From positions 1 to 39,743 of the IMG/VR virus record IMGVR_UViG_3300044824_000144: DNA of 39,743 nucleotides; one strand, written 5' to 3'. This document shows, one piece after another, positions 15,074 through 24,305 of this stretch. This DNA comes from a virus. The notes beneath the pieces were generated by a model. The model was not told where the DNA came from, searched no databases, and saw nothing but the letters and a program-made list of their open reading frames with translations. The number at the start of each line of letters is the position of its first letter. The stretch's first letter is position 1. A program made the position numbers and the translations under genes.

Positions 15074-16554
15074 TATCTACCTATTAATTTTAATCCATGT
15101 AATATTTTTTCTAAATTATTTAAAGGAGCGTAATCCATTGTATCTAATTGGCTAAACTGATCGTCATTTAATTTAATCTGACCATCAAAAATCAAATTAT
15201 TTAAAGAATCTTTAAATGTTTGCCAATCGACACCTTTTTCTTCATATGCTTTTCTTAAAAGAATTAAATTTGTAGAAGGATCGTTTTTAAATACGTCTTC
15301 TATATTTTGATTGATTTTTTCAATATCTTGTTCATTATAATTTGTTTCTTGTTCAGCTAATCTTGAAGCAATAGCGCTTCCAGTTTCTCCCAAAAATGCT
15401 TGTCCCAAACCTTTTGCGCCTAATTCAATAGCATGTTGTTTTAAACTTTTTTTTGGTTTTTCTATTTTTGGAAGTTGAGCTAAAGTTTTTTTTGTATTTT
15501 CTCCTAAATCCGTAATAATTGATTCACGTTCTTCTGGATGATATCCTAACCCGCTAAGAAGATTTCTAGATGTATCATATAAACCTTCTTTAAGTAATGG
15601 TTGTAATTTTATCCTGATATCATTTCTTACTTTATCAAATTCTCTAGATTCACCTAAAATATTTGATTTTATATTTTGTAATAGTCTAGGAGCGGGAACG
15701 CTTTTTTTCACATTAGCGATTGTATTTTTAAACTTTCTAGCTTCAGCTGCAACAATACGTTTTATATCTGCTTCACTTTTATTCTCTCCCGCCTTCTCCT
15801 CGCCTTTCTTCATAAAATAAGCGCGTTGTTCATCCGTAGCTTTTGGAAGCAGTTTTAATAAAGCTGATTCAGCAATTTGCCCATATTTCTCTTGTGATTT
15901 AACTCTTTGTTCAGTATCAGCTTCTACGTTTTGATTATATAATTGTTTTTGTTGTTCGTTCTTCAAAGCTAATTGTATACCTTCATCTTTCGTAGTAGGT
16001 ATTCCCTGTGCAGTTCTTTCTTTAGCTATTCTAGTTCCATTCTGTTCTATTTCTTGAGGAGTAGCTAAAGGATAAATATTACCTTTAGTTTGTGGTTGCG
16101 GAAGATTCCCGGGAGTTTCTTTATTGCCTACAACATCAGGAAAAAAATTATTCTTTTCTTGAATATTTTGAATTGCATTTTCAGGTAATTTTTGTCTTGC
16201 AGAAGGTTTATTTTCTTCAAGAAAATTTCCCATTTCTGTTGATCGATTCCTTCGTTGAGGAGGAGGTTCTTCATTTTGTATCTCATTTCCATATTGGACA
16301 TTTTGAGTTGCTTTAGACATTTGATTTTTTTGTCCAAAAGCTAAAGCGTTTGATAGTGCTTTTTCTCTCATATTAGGATTATGAATCGATGATATATCAA
16401 TGCCTAGATTATTTTTTACAAATTCATTTTCTTTTTGTCTTTGAGATTCACCTACAATGTAATTGGAAAATGATTTTCCCAAACCACCTATAGCATTTCC
16501 TAGTTTTTCTCCTGTACTTGGTCTATGTTCCATTTCTGGTAGAAATTTAGCCAT
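15073..16554 (-). CDS. Internal virion / DNA ejection protein, P22 gp20-like position
   Basis: This 493-residue, Gln/Asn/Lys-rich, mostly helical protein has a weakly hydrophobic C-terminal region (AIELGAKGLGQAFLGETGSA). Length is near P22 gp20 (471) and it lies between the gp7-like and gp16-like genes, so it is likely an ejected pilot protein that helps build the channel for DNA entry. No sequence motif proves this. The start follows AAAGGA; the stop overlaps the next ATG by one base. Confidence 0.65.
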   Translation of the reverse strand: MAKFLPEMEHRPSTGEKLGNAIGGLGKSFSNYIVGESQRQKENEFVKNNLGIDISSIHNPNMREKALSNALAFGQKNQMSKATQNVQYGNEIQNEEPPPQRRNRSTEMGNFLEENKPSARQKLPENAIQNIQEKNNFFPDVVGNKETPGNLPQPQTKGNIYPLATPQEIEQNGTRIAKERTAQGIPTTKDEGIQLALKNEQQKQLYNQNVEADTEQRVKSQEKYGQIAESALLKLLPKATDEQRAYFMKKGEEKAGENKSEADIKRIVAAEARKFKNTIANVKKSVPAPRLLQNIKSNILGESREFDKVRNDIRIKLQPLLKEGLYDTSRNLLSGLGYHPEERESIITDLGENTKKTLAQLPKIEKPKKSLKQHAIELGAKGLGQAFLGETGSAIASRLAEQETNYNEQDIEKINQNIEDVFKNDPSTNLILLRKAYEEKGVDWQTFKDSLNNLIFDGQIKLNDDQFSQLDTMDYAPLNNLEKILHGLKLIGR

Positions 16555-16562
16555 ATCTTCAC

Positions 16563-17216
16563 CTATCCTTTATTACCAAAAAAACCACCCCATGATGAAC
16601 CACCTTGTCCACCACCACCCATACCAGAAAGAGCACTAAAGAAGTTTTGTGTATTTTGTGTTCCACCTTCTGCAATGTCTCCACCAATAGGTGAGATAGC
16701 CCCCAAAGCACCTTGCCACCAAGGTTTCTGCTGATCTTTTTTATATATTTCTCTTTCGTAAGGTCGCTCATTCAATAAACTATGAGATAATCCCATTAAT
16801 TCATGAATAGCTTGTTGTTGCAATCCTTGACGTCTGGATTGAAGATCTTGAGCAAAGTTTGAGTTAGCCGCTGTCATTTCATTTTGAAAACCACTAGATT
16901 TTCTAGATCCTGTCCCACCCATCCCGCTAAATCTCGAAGCCAAGTTACCTTGCATCCCATTAAATTGTCTTTTAGCAGGAGCTTCCATTTCATCAAACAT
17001 TCCTTGATCACCCCCAGCCAATTTAGATAAATAACTATCAGGACCAACATGCGAAAAAGCTTGTTTAAATAATTGCATTTGCTCAGGAGTATAGTTTTGC
17101 ATTTGTGCAGCTCGTGTGCCCTTAGGAATATAATCACCTTGCATTCCACCACGTTTAAGTGTACCTGTGGATGTAGGTTTTCCAAATCCTGTAGCGCCAG
17201 ACATTGAAGAAGTCAT
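16563..17216 (-). CDS. Ejection protein, P22 gp7-like position, Gly-rich
   Basis: The 217-residue protein has a Gly/Met/Gln-rich body and a C-terminal glycine run (SALSGMGGGGQGG...). Near the end PWWQGALGAISPIGGDIAEG could insert in a membrane. Length matches P22 gp7 (229) and it is the first of three ejection-type genes. I chose the ATG with a GAGGT site at good spacing; an in-frame ATG eight codons upstream has no ribosome site. Confidence 0.65.
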   Translation of the reverse strand: MTSSMSGATGFGKPTSTGTLKRGGMQGDYIPKGTRAAQMQNYTPEQMQLFKQAFSHVGPDSYLSKLAGGDQGMFDEMEAPAKRQFNGMQGNLASRFSGMGGTGSRKSSGFQNEMTAANSNFAQDLQSRRQGLQQQAIHELMGLSHSLLNERPYEREIYKKDQQKPWWQGALGAISPIGGDIAEGGTQNTQNFFSALSGMGGGGQGGSSWGGFFGNKG

Positions 17217-17259
17217 AAATACCTCGTTTTCTTTCACCATAAACTATTAAATAATTTAT

Positions 17260-17751
17260 TTAAACTGCCGACAGCCATTCTAATACAATTGTTCCAGAAG
17301 CTAATGCAGGAGCGGCCCCATCAACGACAAATATTATTTGATCGGAAGTCTTAGAACTAGCATTAACATGTAAATAAAATGAAATCTGACCTGGAATTGC
17401 TGTAGGTGTTCCATTAATTAATCCATACCAATCTCCAGAAGTTCCTAAATATTCACCATGCGGTTTTGTAAATCTAGATATAGAAGATATTTTAAACCCT
17501 ATATCTATACTAGCTGTCGTAGTGAAAAGATAAACTTGTCTAAAGTTTTGTTGACGTTGATTATTTCTAATAAACCAACTTTCACCGCCAATGGCTGGAC
17601 GAGTTGTTGGGAATATTCCAATCGTACGGTTATTAACGGCATTAGCAACATCGATGTACATTTTATCAAGGATAACCGGCAAATCTTCTTCGTTTTTAAA
17701 ATCTCTCGAAGTTCTTAGATAAGCGACTGTATTAACAACATTAGTTGACAT
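17260..17751 (-). CDS. Virion structural protein, possibly tail needle or fibre accessory
   Basis: This 163-residue, beta-rich protein starts YLRTSRDFKNEEDLPVILDKMYIDVANAVN, split here as two adjacent segments; the second part (IGGESWFIRNNQRQQNFRQV and after) looks like a compact beta-sandwich ending VLEWLSAV. Similar proteins occur in many podovirus tail regions. The name is uncertain. It overlaps neither neighbour and is two bases from the gp10-like gene stop, so it is translated with it. Confidence 0.62.
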   Translation of the reverse strand: MSTNVVNTVAYLRTSRDFKNEEDLPVILDKMYIDVANAVNNRTIGIFPTTRPAIGGESWFIRNNQRQQNFRQVYLFTTTASIDIGFKISSISRFTKPHGEYLGTSGDWYGLINGTPTAIPGQISFYLHVNASSKTSDQIIFVVDGAAPALASGTIVLEWLSAV

Positions 17752-17752
17752 A

Positions 17753-20700
17753 TTACGCCAGGAGTTGACTTGGGGTTACATCTAAAATAGCTCCGTGAAA
17801 TTCAATTTCCGCAAAAGCGTTAATTCCTGAAACTGCTACAACTGAACCACCGGAAACATAAGGAGTAAATGCGGAAGAATTCACGTTTATTGTTACGGTT
17901 GTTAGAGTGGAACTAACAACTTGATAGTAATTATTGTTAAGTTGAGTCATTCCAACCACTCCAGTAATGAGAATTAGTTGACCTGCTTCAAAGTCTCCAT
18001 TAGTGGTTAAAACTGCTTGGGTGGCTGTTGATACTCCAGTTATTGAGAAAATCGTTCCAATGGCCTCTAAATCACGAATTTGGGCATCTGAAAGAGTTAT
18101 ACCTATTTGAACAGTATCACCTATCAAACTTGTATTCATTCTATGCCATGTTTGTTCTTGTTCTTGAGCCGTTGGCATTTGTAGATTTACATTAAACGGA
18201 GTCAATCCAAGATTCGTACTTTCTGGGCATGTATAAAGAATTGTTGAATAAATAAGAGAATTGTTTATTGCAGGATTCGGAACAATTCCACATTTATTGT
18301 AAGGATTTGCACTATTTTGACTTAGATATATCCATATGCTTACTTGAGCATTGTTTGAAGTAGTAGTAAATAAATATTGTTGGACGCCCAATCTTGTCTT
18401 ACGACCAATATCCCAAGCTAGAGGAAATTGTTTAGTTTGAATAAAAGGGACATATATCCTTGTGATCAATCCACCACCTAAATACGTTCCTGAACCAATA
18501 CTTGGATTTAAAATAAATGTATTGGCTGTTGTCAAACCTACTTGGAATATTTCACCATTAAGAATAGTTCCAATTGTACCTAGAGCACCGGTTATGATAA
18601 TATAATCATTTTCGTTTAATGTATGATTTGGGCTTGTTATTGTGCTTCCAGAAATACTTTGAATATATAATGAAGGAGATTCTCCCGTGCCTTCACCTCT
18701 TTCAACGACAAAACCTTGTTGATTTCCAGCGATAACCTTGGGATTCAATAAAGTAGAACTTCCAGAATTCCAGGGGTCATTCCATGATTGCCATGTTGGA
18801 TAAATTAATCCGACTGTCTGCCATGTAAAACCTGTTTGTTTTCTAAAAGAACCATAGGTTGTATATGCTTCATTAAATATTGCCCACGATTCCTCTCTGT
18901 AATTGTATTGCAAAGTTTGATTTGGAAATTTATACGGGATTCCATCGTTAGATTGTACTTGATTGCTTGGATAAGTAAAATAAATCCATTCGTTTATATA
19001 ATCTCTTTGAGCGCAAAATCTTTCATTACCATTTTGTGTAAGATTTATTTCAAATACTTGATCAGGAATAGATAAATCAATACGTTTTGCTTCATTTTGA
19101 CCCGTGATAATATATCCTCTAGCACCTCGTGTAATAACTCCTTGATCAAGATTTATAATTGAGAATGTGCTATCTGTACCCAATTCCGAATTAATTATAT
19201 AGAAATTGAATGGAACAACATCATTTCCAGTATAAACAATTTTTGCTTGCACAGAGTTACTAAAACCACAAATTAAAACATCCTGATTAGGTGATACACT
19301 TATTAAAGGCCTGTCGAGACCTGCTTGTATATATCCTCCAAAACCCGTTTGATCTTCAAAATAAGCAGATGAAGTAGATGTTTGATTAATAGGTAATAGA
19401 ATTGGATGATAAATATTTTCTATAGATATTGGATTGTCTACAGCTGCATTTGGAGTGTTAGTATATGAAGCCGTATAATATGGAGTTCCATTTTGACTAT
19501 AAATAACGGTGTCTTGTAAATAAATAGGGCTACTAGATGAAGATTGAACTACTGGACCCAAGAAGAGTAACCTATCTTTATAGGTCACAATCATTCTAGC
19601 ACCCACAAGATAATATTGAGCTAAAGGTAAATCGGATATCGAATAATTAAATTCTGATAATGGAGGAGCGAAATTCACCCATCCCATTGTCCCAGTCAAA
19701 GAAGGATTAGTTACATTACCATTAGTGGGATCACCATCATAAAATCTAAGACAGTCTTTCGTAATGTCAGATCTATTTGTAAGATACTGAACGATTCCTT
19801 TCGTGGTGCCTCCTCCTGTTCCTGCTAGAGTGGCAAAAGGTAATTCTATTGTTACAGCTCCCGGAGCTGATCCAGCTATTACATAACCCGTTTGAAAGTT
19901 TATTCCTGTTATTATTGAATTATCAAATTCATTTAAGAATACAAAATCCCCTACAACTAAATTTGAACCAGTTACAGTTATCACAACTGTGTTTCCTGTG
20001 GGAGCGGCAACATTTGTAATTTTGCTAAATTGCATTCCTATGGTAGTTCCAGTAAAAGGAACATCAATACCATTTGTAGCCCATAAAGCGCCCTGGTAAT
20101 TCACAGTCCAAAATTGCTGATAATCCTTTCCATTCCATGTAGTAGCTGTTTCAACGGTTTTAGGTATATATCCTGGAAGATTTGTTGCATCCACTGCAGG
20201 ATTTTTATAAAAACTTACATCATATATAGGATAAGGAAAGGCTGTGAGAATATTATAAGAATATGTTGTATCAAAAAAAATACTTCCTGGAAATTGTGTA
20301 GTATTAATTTGAAAATCTTCTAAACCCATTACAGGTAATGAAGGATAATAAGTAAATATAGCTGTGATAGTTCCCGTAGCTTGGGCGGGTATGAAAATTG
20401 CTCCTGTGGAATAATTTATTGTATTTACCCCTCCATCTGTAGGAGTTAAAAAACCATCTTTTGTCGTATCTGTATATGTTACACTTCCTACCGATCCAAT
20501 AAGTGTTGTTAATCCTGGAACAATATTTCCATTAGTTTGAAGAGAATACCCAGTTAAAAGATTTCCATTTCCACTACTATCAATCGGAATTGTGGCTGAA
20601 CCTGTATTATAAGAAGAAAGCGAAGAATTAAAATATCTTGTTAATCTTGCTAAGAAAGAAGTTCCACGTTTTCTTTTAACGCGACCACGCCATTGATAAG

Positions 20701-20800
20701 CATTAATAAGAGTAGGAAAAGAATCATTATCAATATTAAATTGAGTACGATCTGTTCTTAATCCTTTTTCTATAGGTCCGATAATTAATTTCTGACCCAT
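17753..20800 (-). CDS. Large tail-hub / stabilisation protein (P22 gp10-like position)
   Basis: The 1015-residue protein starts GPIEKGLRTDRTQFNIDND and ALKRKRG-like basic segment (WRGRVKRKRGTSF), typical of phage head-to-tail or stabilisation proteins in podoviruses. A beta-propeller-like central part (LISVSPNQDVLICGF, YINEWIYFTYP, SWAIFNEAYTTYGSF) resembles P22 gp10 but is twice the usual length. Extra length comes partly from at least two FCCH-like inserts (near 260-330 and 910-990, the second with MTQLNNNYYQVVSSTL). Likely forms the tail plug. Confidence in the virion role is high, in the exact homologue moderate. Confidence 0.72.
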   Translation of the reverse strand: MGQKLIIGPIEKGLRTDRTQFNIDNDSFPTLINAYQWRGRVKRKRGTSFLARLTRYFNSSLSSYNTGSATIPIDSSGNGNLLTGYSLQTNGNIVPGLTTLIGSVGSVTYTDTTKDGFLTPTDGGVNTINYSTGAIFIPAQATGTITAIFTYYPSLPVMGLEDFQINTTQFPGSIFFDTTYSYNILTAFPYPIYDVSFYKNPAVDATNLPGYIPKTVETATTWNGKDYQQFWTVNYQGALWATNGIDVPFTGTTIGMQFSKITNVAAPTGNTVVITVTGSNLVVGDFVFLNEFDNSIITGINFQTGYVIAGSAPGAVTIELPFATLAGTGGGTTKGIVQYLTNRSDITKDCLRFYDGDPTNGNVTNPSLTGTMGWVNFAPPLSEFNYSISDLPLAQYYLVGARMIVTYKDRLLFLGPVVQSSSSSPIYLQDTVIYSQNGTPYYTASYTNTPNAAVDNPISIENIYHPILLPINQTSTSSAYFEDQTGFGGYIQAGLDRPLISVSPNQDVLICGFSNSVQAKIVYTGNDVVPFNFYIINSELGTDSTFSIINLDQGVITRGARGYIITGQNEAKRIDLSIPDQVFEINLTQNGNERFCAQRDYINEWIYFTYPSNQVQSNDGIPYKFPNQTLQYNYREESWAIFNEAYTTYGSFRKQTGFTWQTVGLIYPTWQSWNDPWNSGSSTLLNPKVIAGNQQGFVVERGEGTGESPSLYIQSISGSTITSPNHTLNENDYIIITGALGTIGTILNGEIFQVGLTTANTFILNPSIGSGTYLGGGLITRIYVPFIQTKQFPLAWDIGRKTRLGVQQYLFTTTSNNAQVSIWIYLSQNSANPYNKCGIVPNPAINNSLIYSTILYTCPESTNLGLTPFNVNLQMPTAQEQEQTWHRMNTSLIGDTVQIGITLSDAQIRDLEAIGTIFSITGVSTATQAVLTTNGDFEAGQLILITGVVGMTQLNNNYYQVVSSTLTTVTINVNSSAFTPYVSGGSVVAVSGINAFAEIEFHGAILDVTPSQLLA

Positions 20801-20801
20801 T

Positions 20802-21443
20802 TTAAATCCCTATTGCCATCCAATAAAATCCAATAACATTTCCACTAGAAGATGTACTTGCTAAAAAATTAGTTGTAGTCGTTGATCCAGATACAATAGC
20901 CGCTGTTTGATCATTACTTGAACCTGATGAAATAACCGTTGCTGTAATTTGAATTGAATATGGAACATTCGTGAAGGCAATAGGAAAATTCACTGTTGTT
21001 GTACCAGGATTATGCGTTGGATTAATATTTCCCCATTGTAATAACATTCCACCAGGGAGAAATGTCCATCCTCCATTTGTTGTTATAGGCGTTATATAAT
21101 TAGTATTTGTTGCAAATTTAGAAAATTGAGTTGTTATCGTTCTAGTGAGTTGATATTCATTTAAAGTATTATCGGGATTATAAAATAGTGTACTTTCATT
21201 GTTTGACGGAGTAGTTGCAGCAGTTTTTGTATATACGGTTCCTTCATTTGCTATACCAATTGGTCTTGAATTTAAAACAGGCATATGTACTTGTTTATGA
21301 AATCCACCATTACTTAAATTAAATTCAATATGATCTACAGCTAAAAGATCATTAACAGCTTTTGTATTAGTTTGCATTCCTGGCTGGTCATTCGATGGAT
21401 TATCAGGACCATTAGGTAAATTTAAATTATATTGAAAACTCAT
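20802..21443 (-). CDS. Tail fibre-like protein with gp53-like C-terminal domain
   Basis: This 213-residue protein has an N-terminal part (NTKAVNDLLAVDHIEFNL, HMPVLNSRP) likely for virion attachment and a C-terminal domain (WTFLPGGMLLQWGNIN, then VNFPIAFTNVPYSIQITA and FYWMAIGI) that fits the gp53-like tail-fibre C-terminal fold. It is encoded between the connector and gp10-like genes, where P22 has small tail factors. A GGGAGG site precedes the ATG, which overlaps the connector stop. Confidence 0.78.
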   Translation of the reverse strand: MSFQYNLNLPNGPDNPSNDQPGMQTNTKAVNDLLAVDHIEFNLSNGGFHKQVHMPVLNSRPIGIANEGTVYTKTAATTPSNNESTLFYNPDNTLNEYQLTRTITTQFSKFATNTNYITPITTNGGWTFLPGGMLLQWGNINPTHNPGTTTVNFPIAFTNVPYSIQITATVISSGSSNDQTAAIVSGSTTTTNFLASTSSSGNVIGFYWMAIGI

Positions 21444-22891
21444 ATTGTGTTTCCTCCCATGGAATTATTTCCTATCTGTCCCTGATTCGTTCCACCGCTA
21501 TAAATTGTATACGTACGAGTTGCTGTCCATTGTCTTTGACTTCGCTTCCAGACAAGCATTTCTTGTTCTTTAAATAATGGTTCATAGAATTGAAACTGTT
21601 CTACATCTCCCGTGTCGCTTAGAATCTTTCTAGCTGCGCCTCTAGCTATATATTCGCACATGTATGCATAAGGAATAGATTGAGCTTGATTAAAAAATGC
21701 TGCGGGTGACAGGTATGCGTCTAATTCAACAAGATATTGTGTTGAAGGAGGACTTCTGAGTGTTATAGTATTATTATAGTAAAGCATTCCTCGAGGTAAT
21801 CCACTTTGGAAATAGAGACATTGACCTGAGATATTTGCTCCACGAGGAACGGGGGCAGGAAAATATACGTTATATGCAACGCCATGCAAATAATTTATAA
21901 CGTTTTGAAGACTATTTACTGTTCCACCAGAAGAATATGCCGCGAATGTTGTTGAATCTACATTTAGAGTTAATGTAGTTCCTCCGTTAGAGACAATCAT
22001 ATATCTATTATTGTTTAATTGAGTCATTCCTATAATATTTTCAATTAATACTGATTGACCAGGTAGAAAAGTTGTACTAGCTGTTAAAATAAGAGGATTT
22101 GATTGTGTGGCGCCAGTTATAGGAAAAGAAAGATCATAACCACCAGATAAAGCAAGATTGCCATAAGGGGCATTACCTGGTTGCATTAACAAGCCTAAAT
22201 TGGAATGTTTATTTCCTGATACATCTAATAGAAATTGTCCTGAATCACAAATATTATTATTATTGCCAAATTCATCTGTAGATGTGAAATAAACCGCTGG
22301 AAAAATGTTTGTAGTAGCTATTTTGCTATTAATTGTTGTAGCGAATATAGGATCTTGCAAAAGGTTTGTACTATTAGCATTGTCTATAACCCCTTTCATA
22401 TCCACATGACCCCTTATAATCGATTGAATCGGGGGGTTAATAGGAATATCGTTTTCAGGTAATATTCGAAATTTTAATGTATAAGGTCCATTAGTCCCAT
22501 TTCCTTTACATAAAACAACTCCATATTGAGTTACGTTAGGCCATGCATTAAAAAAACTCTGTTTTTGAGTCTCGAAAGCAACTTGAACACCATTAATGTA
22601 TGCTGGGGCTAAAAACCCTTGATATACTGGATAATATCCAATGTCTTGAGATAAAGGACTTCCAGGCGTTTCATACTGGAAGTTATATAAAGGCATGTTA
22701 TATTGATCAACACCGGGCGTTGTCTGAAATTGATATTTAGTCTTCAAATCGAATAATTGCATACGGGCGTCGACGTCCATAATCCAAAATCTATTGATAT
22801 AATCAATCAACAAATTATCGGTTATGGACGTATTAGACGGACTTTTGATAATACGTCTAATGTATGTGATTATATCGCTTAGAAGATTCAT
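21440..22891 (-). CDS. Head-to-tail connector / adaptor protein with FCCH-like insert
   Basis: The 483-residue protein opens SDIITYIRRIIKSPSNTSI and DNLLIDYINRFWIMDVDARM, a helical region common to podovirus connector proteins (P22 gp4 position). An FCCH-like domain lies near 265-335 (GMTQLNNNRYMIVSNGG, then TLNVDSTTFAAYSSGG). The C-terminal third (LVELDAYLSPAAFF, then YEPLFKEQEMLVWKRSQRQW) is conserved-looking. It probably docks the tail to the portal. Confidence 0.7.
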   Translation of the reverse strand: MNLLSDIITYIRRIIKSPSNTSITDNLLIDYINRFWIMDVDARMQLFDLKTKYQFQTTPGVDQYNMPLYNFQYETPGSPLSQDIGYYPVYQGFLAPAYINGVQVAFETQKQSFFNAWPNVTQYGVVLCKGNGTNGPYTLKFRILPENDIPINPPIQSIIRGHVDMKGVIDNANSTNLLQDPIFATTINSKIATTNIFPAVYFTSTDEFGNNNNICDSGQFLLDVSGNKHSNLGLLMQPGNAPYGNLALSGGYDLSFPITGATQSNPLILTASTTFLPGQSVLIENIIGMTQLNNNRYMIVSNGGTTLTLNVDSTTFAAYSSGGTVNSLQNVINYLHGVAYNVYFPAPVPRGANISGQCLYFQSGLPRGMLYYNNTITLRSPPSTQYLVELDAYLSPAAFFNQAQSIPYAYMCEYIARGAARKILSDTGDVEQFQFYEPLFKEQEMLVWKRSQRQWTATRTYTIYSGGTNQGQIGNNSMGGNTI

Positions 22892-22893
22892 TA

Positions 22894-23007
22894 TTATTTA
22901 GCCATCTTCGCTTTCATAGCCATTTTGTGTTCTTTTTCTTTCTTATGACCTTTTTTTTCTTCATGCTTAGGTTCTTTCTTAGAGTGTTTTTCTTCGTGTT
23001 TTTTCAT
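22894..23007 (-). CDS. Tiny Lys/His-rich protein
   Basis: This 37-residue protein is composed mainly of Lys, His and Glu (MKKHEEKHSKKEPKHEEKKG start) with an AMKAKMAK end. It sits between two virion genes; its stop is separated from the next ATG by two bases. Similar highly basic micro-genes occur in other phages without known role. It could neutralise DNA or be packaged, but this is guesswork. Confidence 0.6.
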   Translation of the reverse strand: MKKHEEKHSKKEPKHEEKKGHKKEKEHKMAMKAKMAK

Positions 23008-23050
23008 ATAATCCCTATATTTTTTTTGTAAATTTCAATGTAAATCCGCT

Positions 23051-23689
23051 TTACATCGATGATAAAAATTTTCTAGCACCCATAAATATTGATTTTCTGT
23101 TAGATACTGGTATTGCGTCTAAACGTTGCACTATAGAATCAACTGCCATAGATCCGTAATATTGATTTCCTCTTTCATCACCGCCTCTTGTGACAGTCTC
23201 TTCCATTTTCAAACGGTGATATTTAGCATTCTTAATCTGTTCAGCTAAATATCGAGGTCCCCAGACTACTTTATTAACTGGCACATCCCACATTTCGCAA
23301 TTAGTTCCTGGAAAAGCTTTAGTCCAAATGTCTTTAATCGTATCTCCTGGACATTCTTTGTGTTCAGCTATGAACTGGACATATTCTTTTGCAAATTCAT
23401 ATTCTTCTCTAAATCTCTCATTAAACTTTTCTCTTTCACCAGTTTTTGGATTTACTCCAGGCCCTAATGTTTTCTTAGGTTTTAAATAAATATCTTTAGA
23501 TTTTTCAATATCGGATTGAGATAATTTAGTTTGTTGTTCTACTTCTTTTTTAGGAGCTTGATTCATCCTGTCTAATGTCATTTCATTAACATTATTTTCA
23601 AAATCCTTAAATTGTTCTTCCGCTTTATCCAATTCTTTATTCCCTAAAGAATTTAGTTTTTTTGATCTTTTTTCTGTTTCAAGTGCCAT
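23051..23689 (-). CDS. Conserved virion-region protein, hypothetical
   Basis: This 212-residue protein has a charged coiled N-terminal half and a folded second half (KEYVQFIAEHKECPGDTI, KVVWGPRYLAEQI). The pattern of a Cys-containing loop and WGPRYLA segment is what I recall from small structural proteins of related podoviruses, but no name is secure. It has its own promoter and a GAGG ribosome site. Confidence 0.62.
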   Translation of the reverse strand: MALETEKRSKKLNSLGNKELDKAEEQFKDFENNVNEMTLDRMNQAPKKEVEQQTKLSQSDIEKSKDIYLKPKKTLGPGVNPKTGEREKFNERFREEYEFAKEYVQFIAEHKECPGDTIKDIWTKAFPGTNCEMWDVPVNKVVWGPRYLAEQIKNAKYHRLKMEETVTRGGDERGNQYYGSMAVDSIVQRLDAIPVSNRKSIFMGARKFLSSM

Positions 23690-23727
23690 ATAACCTCAAC
23701 TTAAAATTTGAATTACTGTTTAATTCC

Positions 23728-23756
23728 CATATAAAGATATTTTTTAACATTTGCAA
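23728..23756 (-). promoter_or_regulatory. Sigma70-type promoter upstream of the 212-residue gene
   Basis: On the minus strand TTGCAA and TATATG are exactly 17 bases apart, about 40 bases before the ATG. It lies just past the end of the upstream 142-residue gene and would reset late transcription after the terminator at 24250. Confidence 0.5.
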
Positions 23757-23765
23757 TATAAAATT

Positions 23766-24194
23766 TTAAAAAGGAGATATATTTATGAAACTTCCTGGTA
23801 TTTTTGGTTTTGTATGTTTAGGTCCAAACCTATTTATATGACCTGTATTTATATCTCCTATTGCCACTATCTGAGGTTGATTTGGTTGTGTAGAAGATAT
23901 AAATTGACTTACATTTCTGGATGAATCTATTGCTAATTCAACTTGAGTTCTAGAAGGTATTGATATGACATATCCAGTTAACTCATTTAATTCCCTACAT
24001 CCATTTGAAAAAGGGATTAACAATCTAATTAATTGACCTATTACATAATCCATATGATGAATTGTCGTTACAATTGTGGTGATTCCTAATGAAATATTTG
24101 AAATGAAAAACTTTTTTGGTTTGTAATATTCAGGATGTATTGGAGGATTGTTATACGGAGGAATTGGGCCATTTAGAAGTGGAGGTATGCTCAT
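23766..24194 (-). CDS. Small structural protein with FCCH-like domain
   Basis: This 142-residue protein is proline-rich at the start, then has an FCCH-like module (TIVTTIHHMDYVIGQLIRLL, ELNELTGYVISIPSRTQVEL) and a tail (GDINTGHINRFG) that matches the end of the larger protein encoded just upstream (GDVNTGGLQ). It looks like a partial duplicate of that protein's C-terminal half. A GG-rich site precedes the ATG. Probably a virion decoration factor (inference). Confidence 0.65.
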   Translation of the reverse strand: MSIPPLLNGPIPPYNNPPIHPEYYKPKKFFISNISLGITTIVTTIHHMDYVIGQLIRLLIPFSNGCRELNELTGYVISIPSRTQVELAIDSSRNVSQFISSTQPNQPQIVAIGDINTGHINRFGPKHTKPKIPGSFINISPF

Positions 24195-24249
24195 ATAAAC
24201 CTTTTTTTATTTGTATACTCTTGTCAAATAAAAAATTCAATATAGCTAC

Positions 24250-24290
24250 AAAAAAAAGAGAGAAGATTTTTGGTCTTCTCCCTTTTTTTA
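24250..24290. terminator. Rho-independent terminator after the capsid operon
   Basis: GAGAAGA pairs with TCTTCTC across a 7-base loop. On the minus strand it is followed by CTTTTTTTT and on the plus strand by CCTTTTTTT, so it can work in both directions. It lies just downstream of the 383-residue gene behind the capsid gene and would limit readthrough from the strong capsid promoter. Confidence 0.9.
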
Positions 24291-24305
24291 TAGACAGGAT
24301 ATAAT